A stretch of 64,000 bases of DNA from Caryophanales bacterium (GTDB lineage: Bacteria; Bacillota; Bacilli; JARBTR01): positions 1-64,000 of the forward strand of contig JARBTR010000005.1 in assembly GCA_029240105.1 (NCBI GenBank). Direction: 5' to 3'. The notes under the pieces were generated by a model. The model did no database searches, had not been told where the DNA came from, and was given only the letters and a program-made list of their open reading frames with translations. Position 1 is the stretch's first letter. Every line of letters begins with the position of its first letter. The position numbers and the translations under genes were made by a program. Positions 44,476-54,600 of this stretch are shown piece after piece.

Positions 44476-45390
44476 TTACACCCCATTCAAGCTTGAAATT
44501 GTGTGTTCTAGACTTTTATAATCTTCAACATTATAGACCGTAGCTTCAGGTAGTATTTTTTTAATGAAACCACAAAGGGTCTTTCCAACTCCTACCTCAA
44601 TAAACGTATCCACACCTTCATTTGCCATGTTTTCAATAGTCGTTTGCCATCTTACTGGCGATTTAACTTGATTTGAAATGGAAGCACCAACATTCTCAGT
44701 GTATAAATTCCCCGTAATATTTGAATATATTGGGATCAATGGCTTATTAAAATTCATACCTGAAACGTATTTTGCAAGTTCTGCAGATGCTTCATTCATT
44801 AAAGGTGTATGGAATGCTCCACTTACTGGAAGTAAAATCACCCTACCACCTATTGATTTTAACGCATCAACTGCTACTGTAAGTTTTTCTCTTTCTCCAG
44901 CAATAACGAGCTGACTTTTAAAATTGTAATTTACTGGATATACATTATGTGCTGAACAAATTTCCTCAACCTGTCCATTTTCCATGCCGATTACAGCAGC
45001 CATAGCCCCGTCAGAATGAAGGGCGCATTTATGCATTTCCTCTGCCCTTTTACAAACCAAACGAAATGCTGACTCTGTATCTAATACGCCAGAGAAAGCG
45101 AGTGCAGGAATCTCACCTAATGAGAAACCAGCTACTAAATCTGGTGTAATACCTTTTTCGCGCAGTGCCTCAGCTGCTGCTAAATCTACAGCAAATAAGC
45201 AAGGCTGAGTATTAATTGTTGTGTTTAATTCCTCTTTAGTTGCATGAAAGCATTGTTCAGCTGTTGCTGGACGGATGCGATCAATTTGCTCAAAGACTGC
45301 ACGCGATGCAGGAGAATGTTCAAAAAGTTCTTTTCCCATTCCTGGTAATTGCGCACCCTGCCCTGAAAAAACAAATGCGATTTTTCGCAC
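44476..45390 (-). CDS. fabD: Malonyl-CoA:ACP transacylase FabD
   Basis: Loads malonyl on ACP. It has FVFSGQGAQLPGMG, the nucleophile Ser in GFSLGEIPAL (about S90) and the catalytic His in GAFHTPLM. Length 304 aa is normal. The start codon is GTG with GAGGTGAT upstream. The 120-bp gap before it contains two inverted repeats. Confidence 0.94.
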   Translation of the reverse strand: MRKIAFVFSGQGAQLPGMGKELFEHSPASRAVFEQIDRIRPATAEQCFHATKEELNTTINTQPCLFAVDLAAAEALREKGITPDLVAGFSLGEIPALAFSGVLDTESAFRLVCKRAEEMHKCALHSDGAMAAVIGMENGQVEEICSAHNVYPVNYNFKSQLVIAGEREKLTVAVDALKSIGGRVILLPVSGAFHTPLMNEASAELAKYVSGMNFNKPLIPIYSNITGNLYTENVGASISNQVKSPVRWQTTIENMANEGVDTFIEVGVGKTLCGFIKKILPEATVYNVEDYKSLEHTISSLNGV

Positions 45391-45510
45391 AATATCACCT
45401 CATAAACTTTGGTACTTAAAAGTCATGTTGTTAAACAGTAACTCTTAAGTACCTTAATAAGCATTGGTGCCAAAAAAATCTTATCTTTAATAGGAAACCC
45501 TATGTCCCTA
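45391..45510. other. Spacer between fabK and fabD with two inverted repeats
   Basis: GGTACTTAA (45410-45418) pairs with TTAAGTACC (about 45447-45455) around a long loop. AATAGG...CCTATT forms a shorter hairpin near 45490-45506. On the minus strand the latter is followed after a few bases by a T run, so it may attenuate transcription between fabK and fabD. Confidence 0.45.
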
Positions 45511-46467
45511 TTAAACTGATTTTATTCCTAACCACTTGTCTGCATTGTTTAAAATAGCTTCCGCTTCAGAAACAACTTCTTTAATTATTTCTGCCGCTGG
45601 TTGCTGTTTTTTAACCATTGCAGCTATTTGTCCTGCCATGAAAGATCCACGAAGTTCGTCGCCTTCTCTCGCAGCTAGACGAAGCGTTCCAGCGCCTTTT
45701 CTTTCAAATTCCTCATTCGAAACAGTCATGTCATACTCTAAGTTTGCCATTTCTCTTGAGAAAGGTGACTTTAATGCACGTACTGGATGTCCAAGGCGTC
45801 TACCTGTTGCAATCGTACAAAGGTCACGAGCATTAATTACTTTATCTTTATAAGTCTGATGAATTGTACATTCATCAGCAACTAGGAAGCGTGTACCCAT
45901 TTGTACACCTACAGCTCCAAGCATAAGTGATGCTGCAAGCCCACGACCATCACCAATACCACCCGCAGCGATTACTGGAATTTTCACTGAATCACAAACT
46001 TGTGGAACTAACACCATAGTTGTTGATTCACCAATGTGACCACCTGCTTCACCGCCTTCAGCGATAACAGCACAAGCTCCACTTCTTTCAACAAGTTTTG
46101 CAACTCCAGTTGATGCTACAACTGGTATTACCTTTATGCCAGCCTCGAGCCATGCAGGCATGAATTTTGCTGGGTTACCAGCACCTGTTGTAATAACAGG
46201 CACCTTCTCATCAATAACAGCTTGCGCAACTCCTTCTATATGTGGACTCATTAACATGATGTTCACGCCAAAAGGCTTGTCCGTTAATTCTTTTGCTTTT
46301 CTTATTTCAGCAGTTACTTGTTCAGCATTTGAACTCATAGCTGAAATAATCCCCAAACCTCCAGCATTAGAAACTGCAGCTGCAAGGTATGCATCTGAAA
46401 CCCAAGCCATACCGCCTTGGATTACTGGATATTCTATACCCAACAATTCACATAAAGGTGTTTTCAT
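45511..46467 (-). CDS. fabK: Enoyl-ACP reductase II FabK (FMN-dependent)
   Basis: Last step of the elongation cycle. FabK is a flavoprotein of the nitronate-monooxygenase-like fold, unrelated to FabI, and it is the triclosan-insensitive isoform of streptococci. It has IQGGMAWVSDAYLAAAVSNA, PFGVNIML, TTGAGNP, IAEGGEAGGHIG and PVIAAGGIGDG (FMN phosphate site). Length 318 aa is normal. It overlaps acpP by 1 nt. Confidence 0.94.
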   Translation of the reverse strand: MKTPLCELLGIEYPVIQGGMAWVSDAYLAAAVSNAGGLGIISAMSSNAEQVTAEIRKAKELTDKPFGVNIMLMSPHIEGVAQAVIDEKVPVITTGAGNPAKFMPAWLEAGIKVIPVVASTGVAKLVERSGACAVIAEGGEAGGHIGESTTMVLVPQVCDSVKIPVIAAGGIGDGRGLAASLMLGAVGVQMGTRFLVADECTIHQTYKDKVINARDLCTIATGRRLGHPVRALKSPFSREMANLEYDMTVSNEEFERKGAGTLRLAAREGDELRGSFMAGQIAAMVKKQQPAAEIIKEVVSEAEAILNNADKWLGIKSV

Positions 46468-46694
46468 TACTCGTTCACGCCCAACTTTTTAATTTCATTA
46501 ACTACATCACCAACAGTTTTTAAGCTTTCTGATGGTTCAATTGAAACACCGAATTCTTCTTCGATTGACATTAATAAATCAACTGTATCTAGAGAGTCTA
46601 ATCCAAGATCTTCAAAAGTGCTTTCTGAAGTGATTTTTGATGCGTCAATTCCTAAATTTCCTGCTAAAATTCCTGTAACTTTTTCGAATACCAT
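46467..46694 (-). CDS. acpP: Acyl carrier protein
   Basis: A 75-aa acidic helical protein carrying 4'-phosphopantetheine on the Ser of LGLDSLDTVDLLMSIEEEF (about S37). It is coupled to fabK by TAATG. The position beside fabH and fabK is as in streptococcal clusters. Bacillus species normally also have an acpP beside fabG and rnc, so this may be a second ACP. Confidence 0.95.
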   Translation of the reverse strand: MVFEKVTGILAGNLGIDASKITSESTFEDLGLDSLDTVDLLMSIEEEFGVSIEPSESLKTVGDVVNEIKKLGVNE

Positions 46695-46714
46695 AATAAT
46701 TTCTCCTTTGTTTT

Positions 46715-46729
46715 TAGGTGTGCCCGATT
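46715..46729. repeat. Vestigial GGTG...GCCCGATT remnant
   Basis: AGGTGTGCCCGATTTTT looks like a collapsed copy of the repeat family, with its start (GGTG) joined to its end (GCCCGATT). It lies 7 bp before copy E, recalling the tandem layout at 41.1-41.5 kb. Confidence 0.4.
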
Positions 46730-46736
46730 TTTGTTA

Positions 46737-46866
46737 GGTGCTGAGATAGCTGAGATGAAACTGGACCAGATATACGACGCAGTAGGGAAAACATATTTGT
46801 TTTCTGAAGCAAACCTGCAAGTATTTTTTGGTAGTTTCAAGAAGTTAGCTTTCGAAGCACGTTTGT
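46737..46866. repeat. GGTGCTRAG...GAAGC repeat element, copy E
   Basis: It begins GGTGCTGAG and ends TTCGAAGCACG, a variant of the usual GAAGCCCG. The interior is of the copy C subtype (CGCAGTAGG, AAACCTGCAAG, TTTTTTGG). Its hairpin is GAAAAC / GTTTTC where C has a different pair of arms. It lies between acpP and fabH. Confidence 0.75.
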
Positions 46867-46908
46867 TTTTAGCGCATATAGCACTATTAAATTTATATAA
46901 TTGCATTT

Positions 46909-47862
46909 CTACCAGCGAAGAACTGCTGCGCCTGTTGTCAGGCCGCCTCCAAAGGCAGAAAGAACAATAATATCTCCCTTAACTAATTTTCCATCATGTT
47001 TTAATTCATCAAACATAACAGGAATGCTTGCTGATGAAGTATTACCATAACGATCGATAATAGATACAAATTTATCTCCATCGATTTCTAATTTACTTTT
47101 AGCCGCTTCAAGAATTCTGCTATTCGCTTGATGCGTTAAAATAACTTTCACATCTTCATTTTGAATGCCTGCTTGTTCCATTACTTCAGTTACATCTCGA
47201 CATATAGATCCTATCGCGAATTTGTAAACCTCTTGTCCATTCATATACATGTATGGATTATGATTACTGATGTCTCGGAGCGGGAAATTTCCCTTATGTC
47301 CTCCAATTGTAAGAAACTCATTATTCCCATCTGCTGTTAGCTTGATGGATAAAAGATTATCTCCACTTGAAAGAACGACAGCTCCAGCTGCATCACCAAA
47401 CAATACGCAAGTCGCTCGATCTTGATAATCTGCATATCTTGATATTGCCTCTGCTGCAACTATAAGAACTTTTTTAACAGTACCTCTTGCAAAATAACTT
47501 GCAGCAATATCCAAGGCATAGATAAAACCTGTACATGCTGCATTTACATCAAATGCCGGGCAAGTTGCTCCAATTTCCTTTTGAATCATGCATGCGAGCG
47601 ATGGTGTAATATAATCTCCTTGAATTGTAGAACAAATGATAAGATCTATATCTTTAGCTTCAATTCCAGCGTCCTCTAAAGCACGGTTAGCAGCTATACC
47701 GCCAATTTCTGATAGTGTTTCATCTTGTAAAATGTAACGATTCTTTATTCCAGTTCTTGATGTAATCCATTCATCTGATGTATCAACCATTGTTGATAAT
47801 TGTTCATTTGAAAGTGCGAATTCTGGAACCTTTTTACCAGTTCCTATGATTTGAAAGCTCAT
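46909..47862 (-). CDS. fabH: 3-oxoacyl-ACP synthase III FabH
   Basis: Initiates chains from acyl-CoA and malonyl-ACP. The catalytic triad can be seen: Cys in VNAACTGFIYAL (about C112), His in LTHQANSRI and Asn in YGNTSSASIP. I start at ATG 47862 (317 aa), because AAGGAGG lies 6 nt upstream. The GTG at 47868 lies directly on that site. Confidence 0.95.
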   Translation of the reverse strand: MSFQIIGTGKKVPEFALSNEQLSTMVDTSDEWITSRTGIKNRYILQDETLSEIGGIAANRALEDAGIEAKDIDLIICSTIQGDYITPSLACMIQKEIGATCPAFDVNAACTGFIYALDIAASYFARGTVKKVLIVAAEAISRYADYQDRATCVLFGDAAGAVVLSSGDNLLSIKLTADGNNEFLTIGGHKGNFPLRDISNHNPYMYMNGQEVYKFAIGSICRDVTEVMEQAGIQNEDVKVILTHQANSRILEAAKSKLEIDGDKFVSIIDRYGNTSSASIPVMFDELKHDGKLVKGDIIVLSAFGGGLTTGAAVLRW

Positions 47863-47933
47863 TCTCACCCTCCTTAAAAACTTGATTATTTGCTTTCTTA
47901 AACTCTTTCTAGTAAATCATAATTTAAAAAAAG

Positions 47934-48389
47934 TTACGAGTTAATTTGCCTTTGATTAAAAAATTGTTTTAGCTTATATATCCCACTTATGAGGGCTCGT
48001 TTTTCATCATCATCTAATATTTTCGCAATTGAAGTAACCATATGATCATGGAATCTTTGATGAAGTCGATCAATTCTCAAACCCATTTGAGTTAGAAATA
48101 TTTGTACAGAGCGTGCATCTTCTTCACTTTTCTTTTTTTCTAAATACCCTTTTTTGACCAATTTATTAACTGCAATTGTTACTGATGGCAATGTTATATC
48201 AAGCCTTTTTGCAATTTCACTAATCGTCTTACCTTCTTTATTTCCTTTTCCTACTGTTTCTAGTAGATGAAGTTCGCTAATAGACAAATCATATTTGCCC
48301 ATGCTATGGATCATCTTTTCCTCAACCTTAAGAATTGTATTGAAAGTATCGACAAGAAGATCGTTTAAACTTTTGTTAAACTCCTCCAT
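47934..48389 (-). CDS. fabT: MarR-family repressor of fatty acid synthesis FabT
   Basis: A 151-aa winged-helix regulator. The DNA-binding part is KTISEIAKRLDITLPSVTIAVNKLVKKGYL, followed by the wing with RSVQIFLTQMG. It is the first gene before fabH, exactly where fabT lies in streptococci and enterococci, where it represses the cluster with acyl-ACP as co-repressor. A palindrome downstream of its -10 box is a likely operator. FapR, the usual Bacillus regulator, is a different protein. Confidence 0.88.
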   Translation of the reverse strand: MEEFNKSLNDLLVDTFNTILKVEEKMIHSMGKYDLSISELHLLETVGKGNKEGKTISEIAKRLDITLPSVTIAVNKLVKKGYLEKKKSEEDARSVQIFLTQMGLRIDRLHQRFHDHMVTSIAKILDDDEKRALISGIYKLKQFFNQRQINS

Positions 48390-48452
48390 GCAAACCCCCC
48401 GTAATCTTTATCATTACCTAACTATTAACGAAAAAGTTTCAAATTTAATTAG

Positions 48453-48465
48453 TTAGATTATCTAA
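48453..48465. promoter_or_regulatory. Probable FabT operator
   Basis: TTAGATTATCTAA is a perfect palindrome, lying one base from the fabT -10 box and covering the expected transcription start. Pairing extends weakly outward (AATTAG...). MarR regulators bind such 13-20 bp palindromes. I found no second copy within the operon. Confidence 0.55.
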
Positions 48466-48494
48466 GTATAATTCTATGTTTTACATCCTGTCAA
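48465..48494 (-). promoter_or_regulatory. Promoter of the fabT-led fatty-acid operon
   Basis: On the minus strand -35 TTGACA (48489-48494), 18-nt spacer and -10 TATACT (48465-48470). It is the only clear strong promoter before fabT and probably serves the whole 11-kb cluster. Confidence 0.65.
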
Positions 48495-48573
48495 ATAGTA
48501 CACTTAAAAAAAATTTAATTATTTTACCCTTTTTTAGTAGAATTTATTCCTCTAAATTAAATTTTTTATATAT

Positions 48574-48612
48574 GAAAGCCCCTAAAAATTGGTTTAGGGG
48601 CCTTCATTTTAT
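48574..48612 (-). terminator. Terminator of the glucan synthase gene
   Basis: The stem GAAAGCCCCTAAA / TTTAGGGGCCTTC has one mismatch. It lies between the glucan synthase stop and the fabT promoter. Confidence 0.75.
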
Positions 48613-48632
48613 TCTTGTAAAATTTTATGAAA

Positions 48633-51600
48633 CTACATTTCCACTTGAATAATATGTTCTTTTATTTTGTCATCGGATTGTAAAGCAATAGAAACACCAA
48701 GGGTGTCTGATTCTACTTGTGTAATATCCACTTCTTGATTATCCAGAATTAATTTTTTAACACCTCTTTGAGATTTAGAAATATTATTAACTTGAATTTT
48801 ATAAAGAGATTCGCCAAAACGGTAAGTGACTTTATATTCAGGCCAATCAGCCGGAATACATGGATTAATATAGAGGCGATTACCACGCTTTTTAATTCCG
48901 AGAATCCATTCAATACCGGCTTGATACATCCAGCCAGATGCACCTGTGTACCAAGTCCATCCCGCTTGAGCCATATGAGGCTCAGATGAATAAACATCTG
49001 CTGCCATAACATAAGGCTCTCCTCGGTATTTCAACACTTCTTCAGGTGTTTTTGAGTGGTTTACCGGATTCATAATGTTGAATAATTCGAATGCTTTTTC
49101 TCCTTGGCCTAGTTTTGCCCAAGCGAGAATCCCCCAAACCACACCGTGAGTGTACTGACCTCCATTTTCTCTGATACCAGGTGGATACCCTTGAATATAA
49201 CCTGGACTTGGATCTGAACGATCGAATCCTGGTGTAAGTATTTTAGCAATACCGATTTCTCTATCAACAAGTTCTGTATCAAATGACCCCATTGCTATTT
49301 GTTGTTTTTCTGTATCTCCGAGTCCTGAAATAACAGACCAAGATTGCGCTATTGAATCGATGCGACACTCTTTATTTTCATGTGTACCAATCCAAACACC
49401 ACCATCATGGTATGCACGTCTATACCATGCTCCATCCCATGCATGCTCATTTAATGCTTTTTTGAGTTTTTGAACATGTTCTCGATATCGTTCTGCTCTT
49501 TCTGTGTCATTGCGCATAGAACAAACTTTAGCAAAATTCTCGAGTATGCCACCCAAGAACCATCCTAGCCATACGCTTTCTCCGCGACCCTCAGCACCAA
49601 TTCGACTCATGCCGTCATTCCAATCCCCTATCCCCATTAGCGGGAGTCCATGCTCACCAACTAATAAGCTTCTGTCAAGGGCCCGAACACAATGCTCATA
49701 GATTGAGCCTACTTCTCCTGATAAAACAGTTGCCTCATATCGCTCATGATTATCAGGTTCTAATGGTTCACTTTGTAGAAATGGAGCTGTTTCATCTAAG
49801 ATGTCATTTTCTCCTGTATGCTCCATGTATCTGAGGGCTGCATAAGGAAGCCATAATAAATCATCAGAAAAACGCGTTCGAATTCCAACCTCTGTTTCCT
49901 GATGCCACCAATGCTGCACATCCCCCTCAATGTATTGATGAGAAGCATGTAATAGAATCTGATGGTAGGTTAAATCAGGACGGACATGCAGTAAAGCCAG
50001 CGAATCCTGCAATTGATCACGGAACCCATATGCTCCGCCTGCCTGATAAAAAGCAGTTCGAGCCCACATGCGGCATCCAATCGTTTGATAGAGGAGCCAA
50101 TAATTTAGCATGAAATTCATTTCTTGACTTGGTGTTTCTATTTGAATCTGTTTTAGTGTTTCATCAAAAAATGTTTGAAGTTTTTCAAACTCCTCATCAA
50201 AAATCGATTCCTTACTGTATTTCTGTACTAAATGCGAAACCGCTTCGTACGACTCATCACAGCCAAGCATGATAAGTATCTCTTTTTCCTCTCCTGGATT
50301 AAGATCCACTTTAGATTGAATAGTCCCACAAGAATCCTTAAAGACACCCGTTACTTTTGATAATGCTACATTTTTTAGTGAGTCGGGATTTTCTGCATCC
50401 CCATTTACCCCGTAAAATTCAAGCCGATTGCCAGTCCAACTTTGACTTTTACCACCTTTAATTGATAAGAATGCATGCGCTTCACGGAATTTCTCTAAGT
50501 AATGATTTCGAGCAATCATAGATTGCGTCTCTTCATCCCACTCCGTTACAATCATGGACTGATTTCCAGCTGGTCCGACACCTATAACCCAATTCACAAA
50601 ATAGGTGAGTGAACATTCTCGGTTCTCGTTACTCTTATTTTGGATTTTACAACGTATTAACTTAATTGGATCCTCAACAGGAACGAATACTGTCATATTC
50701 ATTTGAAGATCATTGTACGTCTGCTGATAAACTGAATATCCTTGACCATAACGGACAAAGGTAGGTGAGACAGAGGAACCAAGCTTTATATAGGAACCAG
50801 ATTTTTCATCCCTGATGTAGCAAGCTTCTCCTGCTGCATCGATCGTTGGATCATTCGACCATGGAGTCAATTTACATTCTCGGCTATTTCGCCACCAAGT
50901 GTATCCTGTGAATCGTTCTGATGTAATGGTCCCAAATCGTCTATTCACTAAAACATTGATCCATGGTAATGGTAATTGATTTTCCTTATTCAGAAGGATA
51001 TGGTATTCCTTCCCATTTTCTGAAAAGCCGCCTTTTCCATTGAAAAAAGTAAGTTGATTTTGATCTGAAGCCATTTTATTTTCATTATTAACAAACTGTT
51101 TATGATCCTTTTTTACGTCAAGCACTTCTGGAATTCTCAAACTTTGATTTGGAATCTTTAGTTGGGCTTTCAAGCTTGGTCCATCCGCTACTAAAATAAT
51201 TCGCGAAAGAGCAAATAAAAGATTTTTACTTTCTTCTTCAAGATGGTTGGCATTAATCACATGTATCTTCCCGTTTGTTGAGAAACCATGTAGTAAATTT
51301 TGTTCAATTAATCGACGTAAAGAAGTCTGCAATTCTTGATAATAATTTTCAGTTGATTCATTTAAGAATACAAATGAAAGCGGTAGGCCATTTTTACGCA
51401 GGTACTCATGGCAACTGATGCATTTTTTTGCAAAATCGTTGGAGAGCATGTCAGCTATCCTAATGAGAACAATAGGGTTGTCTCCAGAAATCCCGATGGA
51501 CCACAGTGCAGACTGACCTTTTTGATTTTCTTCTATTGCCTTTTTTCGCGTTTCCGAGAAATCAGCAGAATAATATATCCTACTTAATAACTGGTTAAAT

Positions 51601-54600
51601 ACGGCAACATCCTCTGCTTTCAAACGGAAATGACGCATTTCAATTTGTCCATATGTCCATGCTTGCTTAAATGCAGCTTCCACCATTGAACTTTGACCAT
51701 GATGTTGGACATTTTCTATTGCAATTTCTCGCGAATCAGCAACTCCAGTAATTTGGTATACATTTTTAGATTCACCCGGAGCAAGAACAATTCTATTTCT
51801 CATGATAAAACTTGGATCTGTAACTGCACCCGTTGAACCATTTAGTTTACTTCTAATTTGAGCTGGATTTTGATGACCGTTTCCTCTTTCAATGAAAGCA
51901 TTTCGATCCGTTTCAAATTCTAGATTTTCATCTGCAAATCCTTCTGAGAAAAGCTTGTTGTACACCCAAAAGGTTTCCTCATTTTGATGTCTAGGTCTTT
52001 TCCGAGCAAGTAGACAACCTTCGCTTCTCACACTTTCTGTTTCAATAAAAAGTTTACTAAAAGTTGGGTGAGACTCATCCGTTTTTTGTGGAGCAAGAAC
52101 TAATTCAACATACGAAGTAAGTTCTATTTCTCTTGATTCATTTGATGTATTCGTTATTTTTAATTTTCGGAATTCCGCATTTGTATCTGGAGAAACGCAA
52201 ATCTCCATACATGTATGCAAGGATTCTGTCGATTGTACAAAAACAGAATGATTGAGTGAAAACTGTGCTGATGCTTTCTTAGTTTGATTTTTACAAGGGA
52301 GATATGTTGGAGATTGCAAAGAATCATCTTTGATATCACGAATGTAAAGAAAACTTCCCCACTGATCATTTAAATGATTTTCACGCCACCGTGTGATTGA
52401 TTTTCCATCATATTGAATAAATCCACCACCTTGAGTGTTGACAACTGACGTAAACTTTCCGTTTGAATGAATATTTAATTCCAACGGTGTACGAGTTGGT
52501 ACAAATCGACGGATATGGTTGACTGCTGTTATAGGTTTTGGCTTATGTTTTTTATCTACAGTTACTTCCTTATGTAAGACAGAGACTTTGTTTGGAATTC
52601 TTTCTTTTAATAGCAACTCAGCCGATTGAACTCGTTTGTCCCGGTGAAAATAATCATACATTTTCGTTGGTAACAAGAGATTTGCAATGGTTAGCAAACT
52701 CATACCTTGGTGATGTGCCATAAAACTTCTTACGATCTCATATTCGGTACCTTCTGGCAGTCGTTTTTTTGTAAAATCAATTGCTTCGTAAAAACCATAC
52801 TTCCCTCTAGCCCCTAAAGCTGTCATCCTGTTCAAGTCTTCTAAACCTTCAGAAAGAGCAAAAGGAAGAGCCATAATTGTTGCGTATGGAGCTAAAACCA
52901 TTTCTTCATCATTTCCTCGCTTAAACCCTGTATCAGGGACACCGAAAGCTTGGTATTGATAGTTCATTTGATGATCATAAGCAAAGAAACCTGATTCAGA
53001 AATCCCGAACGGGAGATTACGCTCATGTGCATATTGAATCTGTTTTGAAACGACCCCTTTATAAGTACTTTCCCAAACAGTTGCTTGAAAGGTTTTCATT
53101 AACTGCCATGGCATCAGATATTCAAACATGGTTCCTGACCAAGAAAGAAGCGACTTGTGCATTCCGAGCTTTTTAGTAGATCTTCCTAGAACAAACCAGT
53201 GACTAACTGGAATCTGACCGAGAGCGATTGCTACAAAACTAGTTTGTCTTGCTTCGGATGCAAGTAAGTCATACAGAATATCATCTTTCCGATCAGCCAC
53301 TCCGTTATACCCAAGTACAAACAATTTTGAAGAAGCATCATAGAGTTCCCTAAAGTCGGTTTCAATAATTAATGTCTCAGTTCTATTAATCAAATCAATT
53401 AATAGATTATGTACGTCATCTCCTGATTCCTTTTCTAAAAGGACCTCGAGGCCTTGTTTTAACGCGATCAAGCTTGCTATGAAGTTTCCTGAATCAACTG
53501 TAGAAACATATCTTGGATGAAGAGGTGTAAGTGAATCCGTATCATACCAGTTATAGAGATGTCCATGCCATTTTTCTAATTTCTCAATAGTAGAAATAGA
53601 TAATTGAATCTTATTTAAGCAGGACTGGGTATCAATAAAACCCATTTCCTTTGCAACAAAGATAGAAGTAAGTAGGTACCCTATATTTGTTGGTGAAGTT
53701 CTTGGTGCTGCTCCTTTAAATGGTTTAATTTGCACGTTATCTGGAGGTAAGAAGTGAGATGAAGCATTTGCATACTCTTCATAAAAATCCCAAATCTCTC
53801 TTGCAAGCTGATACAGTGCTTTTTGATTTTCTTTTGAAACTGTAAGTTCTTCTAATTCAATTGGCTGATCAAAATACCGCATACCTATAGGTGCAATTGC
53901 CCACATTCCAGCAATAATCAATCCAAAAGGAAGAAAGTTCATATTACCGTATTGCAAGATAAATAGACCAAATAAAAGTATCAGCGCGTATCCTCCAGCC
54001 ATTCCTTCAAGAGTTGGCTGAGTTGAACGATGATTTAACCTTTCTATGTGTGATGAACTCGTCCATTCAAGAAGCTTCTTCTTAGATATAAATTGACGAT
54101 ACAAGCTTATTCCAATTGCATGCATTAGAACAGCTGTCTGAAATGGAAGAATCCAAAAATTGATCAAAACATATGAAAATGTACTATTGAACCCTTTCGT
54201 CTGTACACCATGTTTCACATTACAAATAAGGTATTTAATTACAGGTAAAAAAATGGTCCCAAAAAGAAGACCTAACCATACTCCCGTTGATCCACGATAC
54301 AAAACGAGACCCATTATCAAAATAATGTAATAACACAGTGGCAATAGACTTCTTCTCAAGTTATCTATCATTTGCCAACGGCAAATCCCTGGTAAATTTA
54401 CTTTTTTAAGATTTCCGCTTCTATCCTTATTTCTTGGTAAAAGCCAACTTATAAGCTGCCAATCGCCTCTAGTCCATCGATGTAAACGTTTTTGATACGA
54501 ACTAAATTTATTAGGATGATCATCAACAACTTCTATATCAGAAAGAAAACCCGTTCTAAGTAAGGATCCTTCCAAAAGATCATGGCTTAATATTTGATTA

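Noticed and set aside
48749-49012. Other-frame open frames inside the glucan synthase gene and other long genes
   Set aside because: They lack start signals and overlap strongly conserved coding sequence on the annotated frame.
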